A stretch of DNA of 64,000 nucleotides. It comes from Pseudomonas orientalis (GTDB lineage Bacteria; Pseudomonadota; Gammaproteobacteria; Pseudomonadales; Pseudomonadaceae). Shown piece by piece: positions 26,812-34,751 of the stretch. The position numbers and the translations under genes were made by a program. The notes under the pieces were generated by a model. It saw only the letters and a program-made list of their open reading frames with translations, did no database searches and was not told the DNA's origin. The stretch is taken from assembly GCF_002934065.1 (NCBI RefSeq), contig NZ_CP018049.1:2416501-2480500 (forward strand), given 5' to 3'. Position 1 is the stretch's first letter; each line of letters starts with the position of its first letter.

Positions 26812-27121
26812 ACAGGCTGTTCACATACTGCTGTTGTTGCTCCACGGGGCCGAACCCCTTGTGCAGCTCCACCCTGGCGCCATGTTCGTAGATCAACAGC
26901 GTGGGAGTGCCCGTGACGTCAGGGTGCCTCGGGGTATGGGCGCAATCGAGCACCATGCTGACTATCCACGGATGGCGCCAGGCGACTTTTTCGAACAACG
27001 GGGCTGCACTGGCGCAGGCCGGGCAGTGCTCCGAGACGAACAGAATGAACACGGGGCGCGGTGTATTCAGTACGCGCTGGAAGTCCTTGGCACTGGATAT
27101 CGTTCGCGTGGCGGCGCCCAT
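26642..27121 (-). CDS. Thioredoxin-like protein with CPAC motif
   Basis: A 159-residue protein. Residues 1-105 form a thioredoxin fold with Cys33-Pro-Ala-Cys36 (SEHCPACAS) and the cis-proline in GTPTLLIY near residue 73. No signal peptide, so cytoplasmic. AGGAGA precedes ATG 27121 closely. The last ~55 residues are Pro/Ala-rich, lie entirely over the 3' end of the TerC gene on the other strand, and look like readthrough until the first stop rather than a conserved domain. Probably a disulfide or thiol exchange protein of unknown partner. Confidence 0.8.
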   Translation of the reverse strand: MGAATRTISSAKDFQRVLNTPRPVFILFVSEHCPACASAAPLFEKVAWRHPWIVSMVLDCAHTPRHPDVTGTPTLLIYEHGARVELHKGFGPVEQQQQYVNSLFSRFDRSKAARPPASPDALQPRPPSIASLDVPDYRLPPADDRAGSSAGQPVSDNPR

Positions 27122-27194
27122 GGTGATCTCCTGTCGACGGCGTTGGTTGTTGCCAACGCTAGGCCGTTGATTCAGCCCCGTCTACTGTCAACCT

Positions 27195-27443
27195 TCACAG
27201 GTCGGGCTGGCGCTCCAGCCGCTCCCGGGCCTTGCGCGCCTGGCTGGCGCATTTTCGGTATTCCTCATTGTCACGGGATGCCTTGGCCTCGCGGTAGGCA
27301 TGGTGATTCTGGCTGGTGTAGTTGGTGTCGAAGGCTTCCTTGAGTTTGCGCAGTTGTTCCTTGCAATCGCGGCGGTCGTTGCTCGCCAGCGCGTTGCCGG
27401 CCACCAGATAGCACAGCATTAACAGGCCAAGGCTCAATTTCAT
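27195..27443 (-). CDS. Small exported charged protein
   Basis: An 82-residue protein with signal peptide MKLSLGLLMLCYLVAGNALA and a mature part of about 60 residues rich in Arg, Lys and Glu, with two cysteines (RRDCKEQL and RKCASQA) that may pair. GGAGG lies before ATG 27443. No known family recognised. Periplasmic location is likely. Confidence 0.7.
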   Translation of the reverse strand: MKLSLGLLMLCYLVAGNALASNDRRDCKEQLRKLKEAFDTNYTSQNHHAYREAKASRDNEEYRKCASQARKARERLERQPDL

Positions 27444-27489
27444 CCGGGGGTTCCTCCATGTAGGGGCTTGCTCGCTCTACAGGTTAGCC

Positions 27490-27524
27490 CAACGGTGCGC
27501 AGTTGGTGCGCAGTAACACCGTTG
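27490..27524. promoter_or_regulatory. Inverted repeat CAACGGTG/CACCGTTG
   Basis: Perfect 8-bp arms at 27490-27497 and 27517-27524 with a 19-base spacer containing a direct repeat of GTGCGCAGT. It lies in the 278-base gap ahead of the transporter operon and just upstream of the small exported gene on the other strand. Role unknown; operator or stem-loop. Confidence 0.3.
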
Positions 27525-27659
27525 TGGGGCAACCGGTAGCAGCCTGATGGGGTGATGGCGCAACGCCGCTCCGTTCTTCAATCTCTATCCTGCTGATCCA
27601 TAAACAATTTCCCTCGTGCGTATGTTTCCCTGAAAGCATATGGCACACTTTCTGCTGTC

Positions 27660-27699
27660 TATTCCGTTGTTACATACCAAGTTCCGGTATAGCGGAATA
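27660..27699. promoter_or_regulatory. Candidate IclR operator: three TTCCG half-sites
   Basis: TATTCCG (27660-27666), GTTCCG (27681-27686) and CGGAATA (27693-27699) lie 23-62 bases upstream of the binding-protein start. The last two make a dyad TTCCG-N6-CGGAA. A related sequence, TTCGACCGGACCGGAA (31293-31308), lies just before iclR. IclR regulators commonly bind such short dyads. Assignment is by position and symmetry only. Confidence 0.4.
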
Positions 27700-27721
27700 C
27701 ACATCTCCTGGAGTGCTTGTC

Positions 27722-28570
27722 ATGCATCACCGACCTTCCGTGTTCAAAGCGTGTGTTTTTCTCTTCGCCGCCTCGGCGTGCGTTGCCAGCCTCGCGCAGG
27801 CGGCGGACAGCAAACTCGACAATGTGCTCAAACGTGGGCACCTGATCGTGGGTACAGGCAGTACCAACGCGCCGTGGCACTTCCAGGGAGCGGATGGCAA
27901 GTTGCAGGGGTTCGATATCGACATTGGCCGCATCGTCGCCAAGGGCCTGTTCAATGACCCGAGCAAGGTCGAGTTCGTGGTGCAGTCGTCCGACGCGCGG
28001 ATTCCCAACCTGCTGACCGACAAGGTCGACATGAGTTGCCAGTTCATCACCGTCACCGCCAGCCGTGCGCAGCAAGTGGCCTTCACCCTGCCGTACTACC
28101 GCGAAGGCGTCGGCCTGCTGCTGCCGAACACCAGCAAGTACAAGGAAATCGAAGACCTGCAGGCGGCGGGCGATGGCGTCACCGTGGCCGTGCTGCAGAA
28201 CGTGTATGCCGAGGAATTGGTGCACCAGGCGCTGCCCAAGGCCAAGGTCGACCAGTACGACAGCGTCGACCTGATGTACCAGGCCGTGAATTCCGGTCGC
28301 GCCGATGCCGCCGCCACCGACCAGTCCTCGGTCAAATACCTGATGGTGCAAAACCCTGGTCGCTATCGCAGCCCGACCTACGCCTGGAGCCCGCAGACCT
28401 ACGCGTGTGCGGTCAAGCGTGGCGATCAGGACTGGCTGAACTTCGTCAATACCGCGCTGCATGAAGCCATGACCGGCGTCGAATTCCCTACCTACAAGGC
28501 CTCGTTCAAGCAATGGTTCGGCGTTGACCTGCCGGAGCCGGCGATTGGTTTTCCCGTGGAATTCAAGTGA
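27722..28570 (+). CDS. Amino-acid-type ABC transporter substrate-binding protein
   Basis: A 282-residue periplasmic binding protein (family 3, polar amino acid type). Signal peptide about residues 1-28 ending LAQAA, then KRGHLIVGTGSTNAPWHF and GFDIDIGRIVAKGL typical of the family. ATG 27722 has CTGGAG 8 bases upstream; a GTG at 27713 is unlikely as it overlaps that site. First gene of a four-gene transporter (binder, two permeases, ATPase) followed by RidA. The downstream enzymes suggest its ligand is a sugar amino acid such as D-glucosaminate. Confidence 0.9.
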   Translation: MHHRPSVFKACVFLFAASACVASLAQAADSKLDNVLKRGHLIVGTGSTNAPWHFQGADGKLQGFDIDIGRIVAKGLFNDPSKVEFVVQSSDARIPNLLTDKVDMSCQFITVTASRAQQVAFTLPYYREGVGLLLPNTSKYKEIEDLQAAGDGVTVAVLQNVYAEELVHQALPKAKVDQYDSVDLMYQAVNSGRADAAATDQSSVKYLMVQNPGRYRSPTYAWSPQTYACAVKRGDQDWLNFVNTALHEAMTGVEFPTYKASFKQWFGVDLPEPAIGFPVEFK

Positions 28571-28622
28571 TCCGCAACAATCGGGGCGCGCGTGATGGCG
28601 CCCCATTCAGGTAGTGCCGACC

Positions 28623-29285
28623 ATGAACTATCAGTTGAACTTTGCCGCCGTATGGCGTGATTTCGACACCTTGCTGGCGGGCCTCGGCCTGGGTCTGCAG
28701 TTGGCCTTGCTGTCGATCGCGATCGGCTGCGTGATCGGCCTGCTGATGGCGTTTGCCATGCTCTCCAGGCACCGCGCGTTGCGCATCTTCGCTTCGGTGT
28801 ACGTGACGGTGGTGCGCAACACGCCGATCCTGGTGTTGATCCTGTTGATCTATTTCGCGTTGCCGTCGCTGGGGATTCGCCTGGATAAAATTCCGTCGTT
28901 CATCATTACCCTGTCGCTGTATGCCGGAGCCTATCTGACCGAAGTATTCCGCGCCGGGCTGTTGAACATTCCCAAGGGCCTGCGCGAAGCCGGCTTGGCG
29001 ATCGGCCTGGGTGAGTGGCGTATCCGCGCCTATATCACCGTGCCGGTGATGCTGCGCAACGTGCTGCCGGCGCTGTCGAACAACTTTATCTCGCTGTTCA
29101 AGGACACCTCCCTGGCCGCTGCGATTGCGGTGCCGGAGCTGACCTATTACGCCCGCAAGATCAACGTCGAAAGCTACCGGGTGATTGAAACCTGGCTGGT
29201 CACGACCGCGCTCTACGTGGCTGCCTGTTACCTCATTGCCATGCTGCTCCGTTACCTGGAACAGCGTCTGGCGATCCGTCGTTAA
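28623..29285 (+). CDS. ABC transporter permease, HisM/GlnP family
   Basis: A 220-residue inner-membrane permease with about five spans and the ATPase-coupling EAA loop (GLREAGLAIGLGEWRI near residue 124). The start is ATG 28623; a GTG at 28614 is less likely. It sits 52 bases after the binding protein and 11 before the second permease. Confidence 0.9.
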   Translation: MNYQLNFAAVWRDFDTLLAGLGLGLQLALLSIAIGCVIGLLMAFAMLSRHRALRIFASVYVTVVRNTPILVLILLIYFALPSLGIRLDKIPSFIITLSLYAGAYLTEVFRAGLLNIPKGLREAGLAIGLGEWRIRAYITVPVMLRNVLPALSNNFISLFKDTSLAAAIAVPELTYYARKINVESYRVIETWLVTTALYVAACYLIAMLLRYLEQRLAIRR

Positions 29286-29296
29286 GGAGGGTTTCC

Positions 29297-29959
29297 ATGT
29301 ACGAATCCCCCAGTTGGCTGCATGAATTGTGGATTGCCCGGGAGACGCTGTGGGCAGGGTTTCAGACCAGTATCTATTGCTCGGCGCTGGCGATTCTGTT
29401 CGGCACCCTGATCGGTATCTGCGCCGGGATGGTGCTCACTTACGGCAAGTTCTGGATGCGTGCGCCGTTTCGTCTGTATGTCGACCTGATTCGCGGCACG
29501 CCGGTGTTTGTGCTGGTGTTGGCGTGTTTCTACATGCTGCCGGCGCTCGGTTGGCAGATCAGCGCGTTCCAGGCCGGCGCCGTCGGGCTCACGCTGTTCT
29601 GTGGCTCCCACGTCGCGGAAATCGTGCGCGGTGCGCTGCAGGCCATTCCCCGTGGGCAACTGGAAGCGGGCAAGGCGATTGGCCTGACGTTCTACCAGTC
29701 CCTGGGCTACGTGCTGTTGCCCCAGGCGCTGCGGCAGATCCTGCCGACCTGGGTCAATTCCTCCACGGAAATCGTCAAGGCCTCGACCCTGCTCTCGGTC
29801 ATCGGCGTGGCCGAGTTGCTGCTGAGCACCCAGCAAGTCATCGCACGCACCTTCATGACCCTGGAGTTCTACCTGTTCGCAGGCTTTATGTTCTTTGTCA
29901 TCAACTACGCCATTGAAATATTCGGGCGCTACATTGAAAAGCGGGTGGCCTTGCCATGA
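29297..29959 (+). CDS. ABC transporter permease, HisQ/GlnP family
   Basis: A 220-residue permease similar in plan to the preceding one, with the EAA loop [17 protein letters not shown] near residue 120. GGAGGG lies 5-6 bases before ATG 29297. It overlaps the ATPase gene by four bases (ATGA at 29956-29959), consistent with a heterodimeric membrane pair. Confidence 0.92.
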   Translation: MYESPSWLHELWIARETLWAGFQTSIYCSALAILFGTLIGICAGMVLTYGKFWMRAPFRLYVDLIRGTPVFVLVLACFYMLPALGWQISAFQAGAVGLTLFCGSHVAEIVRGALQAIPRGQLEAGKAIGLTFYQSLGYVLLPQALRQILPTWVNSSTEIVKASTLLSVIGVAELLLSTQQVIARTFMTLEFYLFAGFMFFVINYAIEIFGRYIEKRVALP

Positions 29960-30738
29960 ATCAACTTCAAACAACCGAACCGCTGCTGAATATTCGTGGC
30001 CTGCGCAAGCAATACGGGGCAGTGGAAGTGCTCAAGGGTGTCGACCTGAGCCTGCAGCGCGGCAACGTGGTGACCCTGATCGGCTCCAGCGGTTCGGGCA
30101 AGACCACCCTGTTGCGTTGCGTTAACCTGCTGGAAGAATTCCAGGGCGGGCAGATAACCCTGGACGGCGAGTCCATCGGCTACAGCGACGTGGCCGGCAA
30201 GCGCGTGCGCCATCCCGAGCGCGTGATCGCCCAGCACCGCGCCATGACCGGCATGGCGTTCCAGCAGTTCAACCTGTTCCCGCATTTGACCGCCTTGCAG
30301 AACGTGACTCTGGGCTTGTTGAAAGTTAAGAAAATGCCTAAGGACGAGGCCGTGTCGCTCGCGGAAAAATGGCTCGACCGCGTGGGACTTCTGGAGCGTC
30401 GCAATCACTTCCCCGGTCAGTTGTCCGGCGGCCAGCAACAGCGCGTGGCGATTGCGCGGGCGATTGCCATGAACCCCAGCCTGATGCTGTTCGACGAAGT
30501 GACCTCGGCCCTCGACCCGGAGCTGGTAGGCGAAGTGCTCAGCGTGATCAAGGGACTGGCGGAGGAGGGCATGACCATGTTGCTGGTCACCCACGAAATG
30601 CGCTTTGCCTATGAAGTGTCGGACAAGATCGTGTTCATGAACCAGGGGCGCATTGAAGAGCAGGGCAGCGCCAAGGATATTTTCGAACGCCCGCAGTCGC
30701 CGCGACTGGCGGAATTTCTCAAGAACATTCGTTTTTAA
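29956..30738 (+). CDS. Amino-acid ABC transporter ATP-binding protein
   Basis: A 260-residue ATPase of the GlnQ/HisP type. Walker [10 protein letters not shown] (residues 43-51), signature LSGGQQQR near 157, Walker [14 protein letters not shown] near 178, and the switch His in VTHEMRFA near 215. It is translationally coupled to the second permease and lies 15 bases before ridA. Confidence 0.95.
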   Translation: MNQLQTTEPLLNIRGLRKQYGAVEVLKGVDLSLQRGNVVTLIGSSGSGKTTLLRCVNLLEEFQGGQITLDGESIGYSDVAGKRVRHPERVIAQHRAMTGMAFQQFNLFPHLTALQNVTLGLLKVKKMPKDEAVSLAEKWLDRVGLLERRNHFPGQLSGGQQQRVAIARAIAMNPSLMLFDEVTSALDPELVGEVLSVIKGLAEEGMTMLLVTHEMRFAYEVSDKIVFMNQGRIEEQGSAKDIFERPQSPRLAEFLKNIRF

Positions 30739-30753
30739 TCAAGGAGCTATTTT

Positions 30754-31143
30754 ATGAGCATTACTCGTTACGGTGCCGGCAGTACAGCCGGCGGCGGCCA
30801 GCCACGTCCTTTTGCCCGCGCAGTGGAAGCGGACGGCTGGTTGTACGTCTCAGGCCAGGTGCCTGCGGTGGACGGCGAAATCATCACTGGCGGGATCATC
30901 GAGCAAACCCGCCAGACCATGCGCAACGTGGTGGCGATCCTTGAAGAGGCCGGCTACGAATTGAAAGACGTGGTGCGTGTCGGCGTGTGGCTGGAAGACC
31001 CGCGGGACTTCTGGAGTTTCAACAAGGTGTTCGGCGAATACTTCACCCCGGAACACGCCCCCGCGCGGGCCTGTGTGCAGGCGAACATGATGGTCGATTG
31101 CAAGGTTGAGATCGATTGCGTGGCCTACAAGAAAAAGGGCTAA
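30754..31143 (+). CDS. RidA/YjgF-family imine deaminase
   Basis: A 129-residue Rid-family protein that speeds hydrolysis of reactive enamine/imine intermediates made by PLP dehydratases. The conserved arginine is visible in APARACVQANM, and the family glycine/aromatic segment in GWLYVSGQVP. AAGGAG precedes ATG 30754. It stands at the end of the transporter genes and near a PLP-dependent deaminase gene (32088), a pairing that makes chemical sense. Confidence 0.9.
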   Translation: MSITRYGAGSTAGGGQPRPFARAVEADGWLYVSGQVPAVDGEIITGGIIEQTRQTMRNVVAILEEAGYELKDVVRVGVWLEDPRDFWSFNKVFGEYFTPEHAPARACVQANMMVDCKVEIDCVAYKKKG

Positions 31144-31178
31144 ATTGGCCCCATTCTTAAAGCCCACTGAAGATCAAA

Positions 31179-31266
31179 TGTGGGAGGGGGCTTGCCCCCG
31201 ATTGCAGTGTGTCAGTCCATACATCTGTTACTGATACACCGCTATCGGGGGCAAGCCCCCTCCCAC
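31179..31266. repeat. REP pair between ridA and iclR
   Basis: Facing arms GTGGGAGGGGGCTTGCCCCC and GGGGGCAAGCCCCCTCCCAC, ending 47 bases before the iclR start. It splits the apparent catabolic cluster into a transport part and an enzyme part. Confidence 0.9.
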
Positions 31267-31313
31267 AGGAGAACTTTGTCGTACACAACAACTTCGACCG
31301 GACCGGAACCGCC

Positions 31314-32078
31314 ATGACCGAAGACACCATCAAGCGCCGCGCCAAGGGCCTGGACCGTGCGTTCGATATCCTCGATTTTCTCAAGGAAGTCGGCCAGCCG
31401 CTGCGCCCGAATGATATCGCCAGCGGCATCGGCAGCCCCAAGTCCACGGTCTATGAATTGGTCGCCTCACTGCTCGAACGGCGCATCCTGGAAACCGTGG
31501 GCAAGGACGGTCACGTCTACCTCGGACGCCAGCTGTATTTTCTCGGCCAGGCGCACCTGCGCCACTTCGACCTGACGCGCGAGGCCGACCACGCCTTGCA
31601 GGAAATCGTCAGCCAGACCCATGAAACCGCGCAGATGTGCCTGCTCAACGGGCGCAAGTACACCGTGGCGCTGATGCGCGAAGGCCAGCGGCATTTTCGA
31701 ATTTCGTCGGATATCGGTGAAAACGCGCCGATCCCCTGGACCGCTTCCGGGCGCCTGTTGCTGGGGCATTTGAGCGACCGGCAGATCATCGACCTGATCG
31801 ACCCCGACGATTTCATCCTGCCGGATGGCCTGCGCCTGCCCCTGGAGACCTTCCTGGCACAGATCCGCCAGGCCACCCTCGACGGGTTCTTCTCCTTCGA
31901 CAGCGTGGCCGACACCTTTACCCACTGCTTTGCCGCCCCGGTGCGCGATTCTCAGGGCATCAGCATCGCGACGCTGTGCATCGTTGCCCCTCGGGCCGAT
32001 GCGAGCAAAAACTACCACGATTATCGCCGGGTGCTGATCGACAGCGCCAACAGCCTGGCCCGGCGCATCACCGAATAG
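31314..32078 (+). CDS. IclR-family transcriptional regulator
   Basis: A 254-residue regulator with an N-terminal winged helix (about residues 8-70, PLRPNDIASGIGSPKSTVYELVASL) and a C-terminal effector domain (about 85-250, PIPWTASGRLLLGHLS). ATG 31314 is taken as the start since the longer frame from 31209 runs through a REP pair. It lies 9 bases before the PLP enzyme gene, so it probably controls this cluster. IclR proteins in sugar-acid pathways often respond to KDG-type compounds. Confidence 0.92.
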   Translation: MTEDTIKRRAKGLDRAFDILDFLKEVGQPLRPNDIASGIGSPKSTVYELVASLLERRILETVGKDGHVYLGRQLYFLGQAHLRHFDLTREADHALQEIVSQTHETAQMCLLNGRKYTVALMREGQRHFRISSDIGENAPIPWTASGRLLLGHLSDRQIIDLIDPDDFILPDGLRLPLETFLAQIRQATLDGFFSFDSVADTFTHCFAAPVRDSQGISIATLCIVAPRADASKNYHDYRRVLIDSANSLARRITE

Positions 32079-32087
32079 GAATTTCCC

Positions 32088-33296
32088 ATGTCTGCCTTCA
32101 ATGCCGTTGAAAAGGGCGCCGCCGCCATTGGCGCCCATCTGGTCCGCGACGTGAGCCTGCCGGCCCTGGTGCTGCACCGCGAAGCCCTGGAGCACAACAT
32201 CCGCTGGATGCAGGACTTTGTCAGCAACAGCGGCGCGCAGTTGGCGCCCCACGGCAAGACCAGCATGATGCCCGCCTTGTTCCAGCGTCAGATCACTGCC
32301 GGAGCCTGGGGCATCACCCTGGCCAACGCCGTGCAGACCCGCGCCGCCTATGCCGGTGGCGTGCGCCGTGTGCTGATGGCCAATCAGTTGGTGGGCGCGC
32401 CGAACATGGCGTTGATTGCTGACCTGCTGGCCGACAAGGATTTCGACTTCCATTGCATGGTCGATCATCCGGACAACGTCGCGGACCTGGGCCTGTTCTT
32501 CGCCGCCCGCGGCCTGCGCCTGAACGTGATGATCGAGTACGGCGTGGTCGGTGGTCGATGCGGCTGCCGCAGCGAGCACGAAGTGCGCGAGCTAGCCAAG
32601 GCGATCAAGGCCCAGCCTGCGCTGGCCCTGACCGGTATCGAGGGCTACGAAGGCGTAATCCACGGCGAGCACGCCATCAGTGGCATCCGTAACTTCGCTG
32701 CGAGCCTGTTGCGCCTGGCGGTGGACCTGCAAGACAACGGCTACTTTGATTTGCCCAAGCCAATCGTCACCGCGTCGGGTTCGGCCTGGTATGACCTGAT
32801 CGCCGAATCCTTCGAGCAACAGAATGCCGCCGGGCGCTTCCTCAGCGTACTGCGTCCCGGCAGCTACGTGGCCCACGACCATGGCATCTACAAGCAAGCG
32901 CAATGCTGTGTGCTGGACCGTCGCAGCGACCTCGACGAAGGCCTGCGCCCGGCGCTGGAAGTCTGGGCCCATGTGCAATCGTTGCCCGAACCCGGCTTTG
33001 CGGTGATTGCCCTGGGCAAGCGCGACGTGGCCTACGACGCCGGTCTGCCGGTGCCGCTCAAGCGCTACAAGGCCGGCATCGTGCCGGCCGAGGGCGATGA
33101 TGTGAGCGCGTGCCAGGTGACCGCCGTGATGGACCAGCATGCGTTCATGACCGTGGCGCCGGGGATTGAACTGCGCATTGGCGACATCATTTCGTTGGGT
33201 ACGTCCCATCCATGCCTGACCTTCGACAAGTGGCAGGTGGGTTGCCTGGTGGATGAGCAACTGCGGGTGATCGAGACCCTGCGTACCTGCTTCTAG
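32088..33296 (+). CDS. Fold-III PLP amino acid deaminase/dehydratase (D-serine dehydratase/D-threonine aldolase-like)
   Basis: A 402-residue enzyme with an alanine-racemase-like N-terminal barrel; the PLP lysine is Lys57 in LAPHGKTSMMP. Its C-terminal beta domain has SHPCLTFDKW, the His and Cys metal ligands of eukaryotic-type D-serine dehydratase and D-threonine aldolase. These enzymes act on D-configured beta-hydroxy amino acids. Flanked by an amino-acid ABC transporter, RidA and KDG kinase, it is best explained as a D-glucosaminate dehydratase making 2-keto-3-deoxygluconate plus ammonia. D-serine or D-threonine are alternatives. Confidence 0.8.
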   Translation: MSAFNAVEKGAAAIGAHLVRDVSLPALVLHREALEHNIRWMQDFVSNSGAQLAPHGKTSMMPALFQRQITAGAWGITLANAVQTRAAYAGGVRRVLMANQLVGAPNMALIADLLADKDFDFHCMVDHPDNVADLGLFFAARGLRLNVMIEYGVVGGRCGCRSEHEVRELAKAIKAQPALALTGIEGYEGVIHGEHAISGIRNFAASLLRLAVDLQDNGYFDLPKPIVTASGSAWYDLIAESFEQQNAAGRFLSVLRPGSYVAHDHGIYKQAQCCVLDRRSDLDEGLRPALEVWAHVQSLPEPGFAVIALGKRDVAYDAGLPVPLKRYKAGIVPAEGDDVSACQVTAVMDQHAFMTVAPGIELRIGDIISLGTSHPCLTFDKWQVGCLVDEQLRVIETLRTCF

Positions 33297-33309
33297 ACCG
33301 AGTCGCGCC

Positions 33310-33376
33310 TATCGGGGGCAAGCCCCCTCCCACAGGGGAATGCATTCCAAATGTGGGAGGGGGCTTGCCCCCGATG
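33310..33376. repeat. REP pair, reversed arm order
   Basis: Here the arm ATCGGGGGCAAGCCCCCTCC comes first and GTGGGAGGGGGCTTGCCCCC second, the opposite order to most pairs in the window. The spacer is short and holds the palindrome GGAATGCATTCC. It lies in the gap between the PLP enzyme and kdgK. Confidence 0.9.
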
Positions 33377-33405
33377 AGGCCATCAGCCCCACCGAGAAAT
33401 CAGCC

Positions 33406-34311
33406 ATGACCACTCAACCGCGCATCGCCCTTATCGGCGAATGCATGATCGAACTGCAACAGCGCGCCGATGGCAGCCTGCACCAGAGCTTCGGCGGCGA
33501 TACCCTGAACACCGCCGTGTACCTGCGCCGCGAACTGGGCGATATCGGCAGCGTCGACTACGTCACCGCCCTGGGCGATGACAGCTTCAGCGACTCAATG
33601 TGCGCGCAGTGGCAAGCCGAGGGCATTGGCCTGGGCATGGTCCAGCGCCTGCCCGGACGCCTGCCGGGCTTGTATTGCATCCAGACCGATGCCAATGGCG
33701 AGCGCAAGTTTCTCTACTGGCGCAACGAAGCGGCCGTGCGCGATTGCTTTACCACGCCTGCGGCCGAGCCGATCCTGGCGGCGTTGCCGGAGTATGACCT
33801 GGTGTATTTCAGCGGCATCACCCTGGCGGTGCTGGGTGAGGTTGGGCGCGCACGCTTGCTGGACACCCTGGTACAAACCCGCCGCCGGGGCGGCAAGGTG
33901 GTGTTCGATAACAACTACCGGCCACGGCTATGGGCCGATGTGGACGCGGCGCGTGAGGCTTATCGCAAGGTGTTGGCCGAAGTGGATATCGCCTTGTTGA
34001 CCGAGGATGACGAGCGCGCGCTGTTTGGCTATGAGGACAGCGAGCAGGTGTTTGCAGCCTATCCAGCGATTGCCGAGGTGGTGCTCAAGCGCGGGGCGGA
34101 TGCGTGTTTGATTCGTTGCGCGGGGGAGCGTTTTGCCGTGCCGGCATTGAAGGTTGAGAAGGTGGTGGACACCACGGCGGCGGGGGATTCGTTCAGTGCG
34201 GCGTACCTGGCCGGGCGGCTCAAGGGTGGGTCGCCGCAAGCGGCGGCGTTGGCGGGGCATCGGCTGGCGAGTCGGGTGATTCAGGTGCCGGGGGCGCTGA
34301 TACCGAGGTGA
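33406..34311 (+). CDS. kdgK: 2-dehydro-3-deoxygluconokinase (PfkB family)
   Basis: A 301-residue sugar kinase of the PfkB/ribokinase family. It has a typical N-terminal IALIGECMIELQQR and the catalytic region DTTAAGDSFSAAYLAGRL near residue 260, where the Asp in AAGDSF is the base. It should phosphorylate KDG to KDPG, feeding the Entner-Doudoroff aldolase. The start ATG 33406 follows a REP; the longer frame from 33340 is REP sequence. It is flanked by two reversed-order REP pairs. Confidence 0.87.
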   Translation: MTTQPRIALIGECMIELQQRADGSLHQSFGGDTLNTAVYLRRELGDIGSVDYVTALGDDSFSDSMCAQWQAEGIGLGMVQRLPGRLPGLYCIQTDANGERKFLYWRNEAAVRDCFTTPAAEPILAALPEYDLVYFSGITLAVLGEVGRARLLDTLVQTRRRGGKVVFDNNYRPRLWADVDAAREAYRKVLAEVDIALLTEDDERALFGYEDSEQVFAAYPAIAEVVLKRGADACLIRCAGERFAVPALKVEKVVDTTAAGDSFSAAYLAGRLKGGSPQAAALAGHRLASRVIQVPGALIPR

Positions 34312-34327
34312 GTGGCCGCCTGTAGCG

Positions 34328-34417
34328 GATCGGGGGCAAGCCCCCTCCCACATTCGACTGCATTCTTCCAGCTAAAACGCGGTTAACTGTGGGAGGGGGC
34401 TTGCCCCCGATAGCGGT
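34328..34417. repeat. REP pair, reversed arm order, after kdgK
   Basis: ATCGGGGGCAAGCCCCCTCC first, then GTGGGAGGGGGCTTGCCCCC, with a 35-base spacer. It separates convergent kdgK and the parvulin gene and has the same arm order as the pair before kdgK. Confidence 0.9.
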
Positions 34418-34432
34418 GTAAAGCCAACCCCC

Positions 34433-34708
34433 TCAATCCCGATAAAACACCTGCACCAGATGATAGCCAAACTTGCTCTTGATCGGCCCATGCACCACCT
34501 TCACCGGCTTCTTGAAGATCACCGCATCGATCACCCCTACCATCTGCCCGGGCCGCACCTCTCCCAGATCACCGCCACGCTTGCCCGACGGGCAGGTGGA
34601 GTATTTCTTGGCCAGCACGTCAAACGCTTCGCCCTTGGCAATGCGCTGCTTGAGCTGTTCGGCTTCTTCGCTGGTCTTCACCAGGATATGGCGGGCTTGG
34701 GCTTTCAT
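34433..34708 (-). CDS. Single-domain parvulin peptidyl-prolyl isomerase
   Basis: A 91-residue parvulin (PpiC-like) covering only the isomerase domain: ARHILVKTSEEA at the start, the FDVLAKKYSTCPS active-site stretch, GGDLGEVRPGQM, and the final FGYHLVQV. No signal peptide; cytoplasmic. It catalyses cis-trans change at proline bonds. A paralogue of 93 residues lies at 49159-49440. Confidence 0.93.
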   Translation of the reverse strand: MKAQARHILVKTSEEAEQLKQRIAKGEAFDVLAKKYSTCPSGKRGGDLGEVRPGQMVGVIDAVIFKKPVKVVHGPIKSKFGYHLVQVFYRD

Positions 34709-34751
34709 TGATCTCTACCAGGTGTGCGACGGCGCGCGATTATGCCTGAAC

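Noticed and set aside
31209..31313. An upstream N-terminal extension of the IclR protein
   Set aside because: The extension is translated REP sequence; the regulator's family start is at 31314. The same reasoning rejects the extension of kdgK (from 33340).
32088..33296. Annotation as alanine racemase
   Set aside because: Only the N-terminal barrel is shared; the C-terminal metal-site segment SHPCLTFDKW marks the D-serine dehydratase/D-threonine aldolase group.
3909..34417. The many similar palindromes as a CRISPR array
   Set aside because: They are scattered, in inverted pairs, with no regular spacers and no cas genes; they are REP elements.
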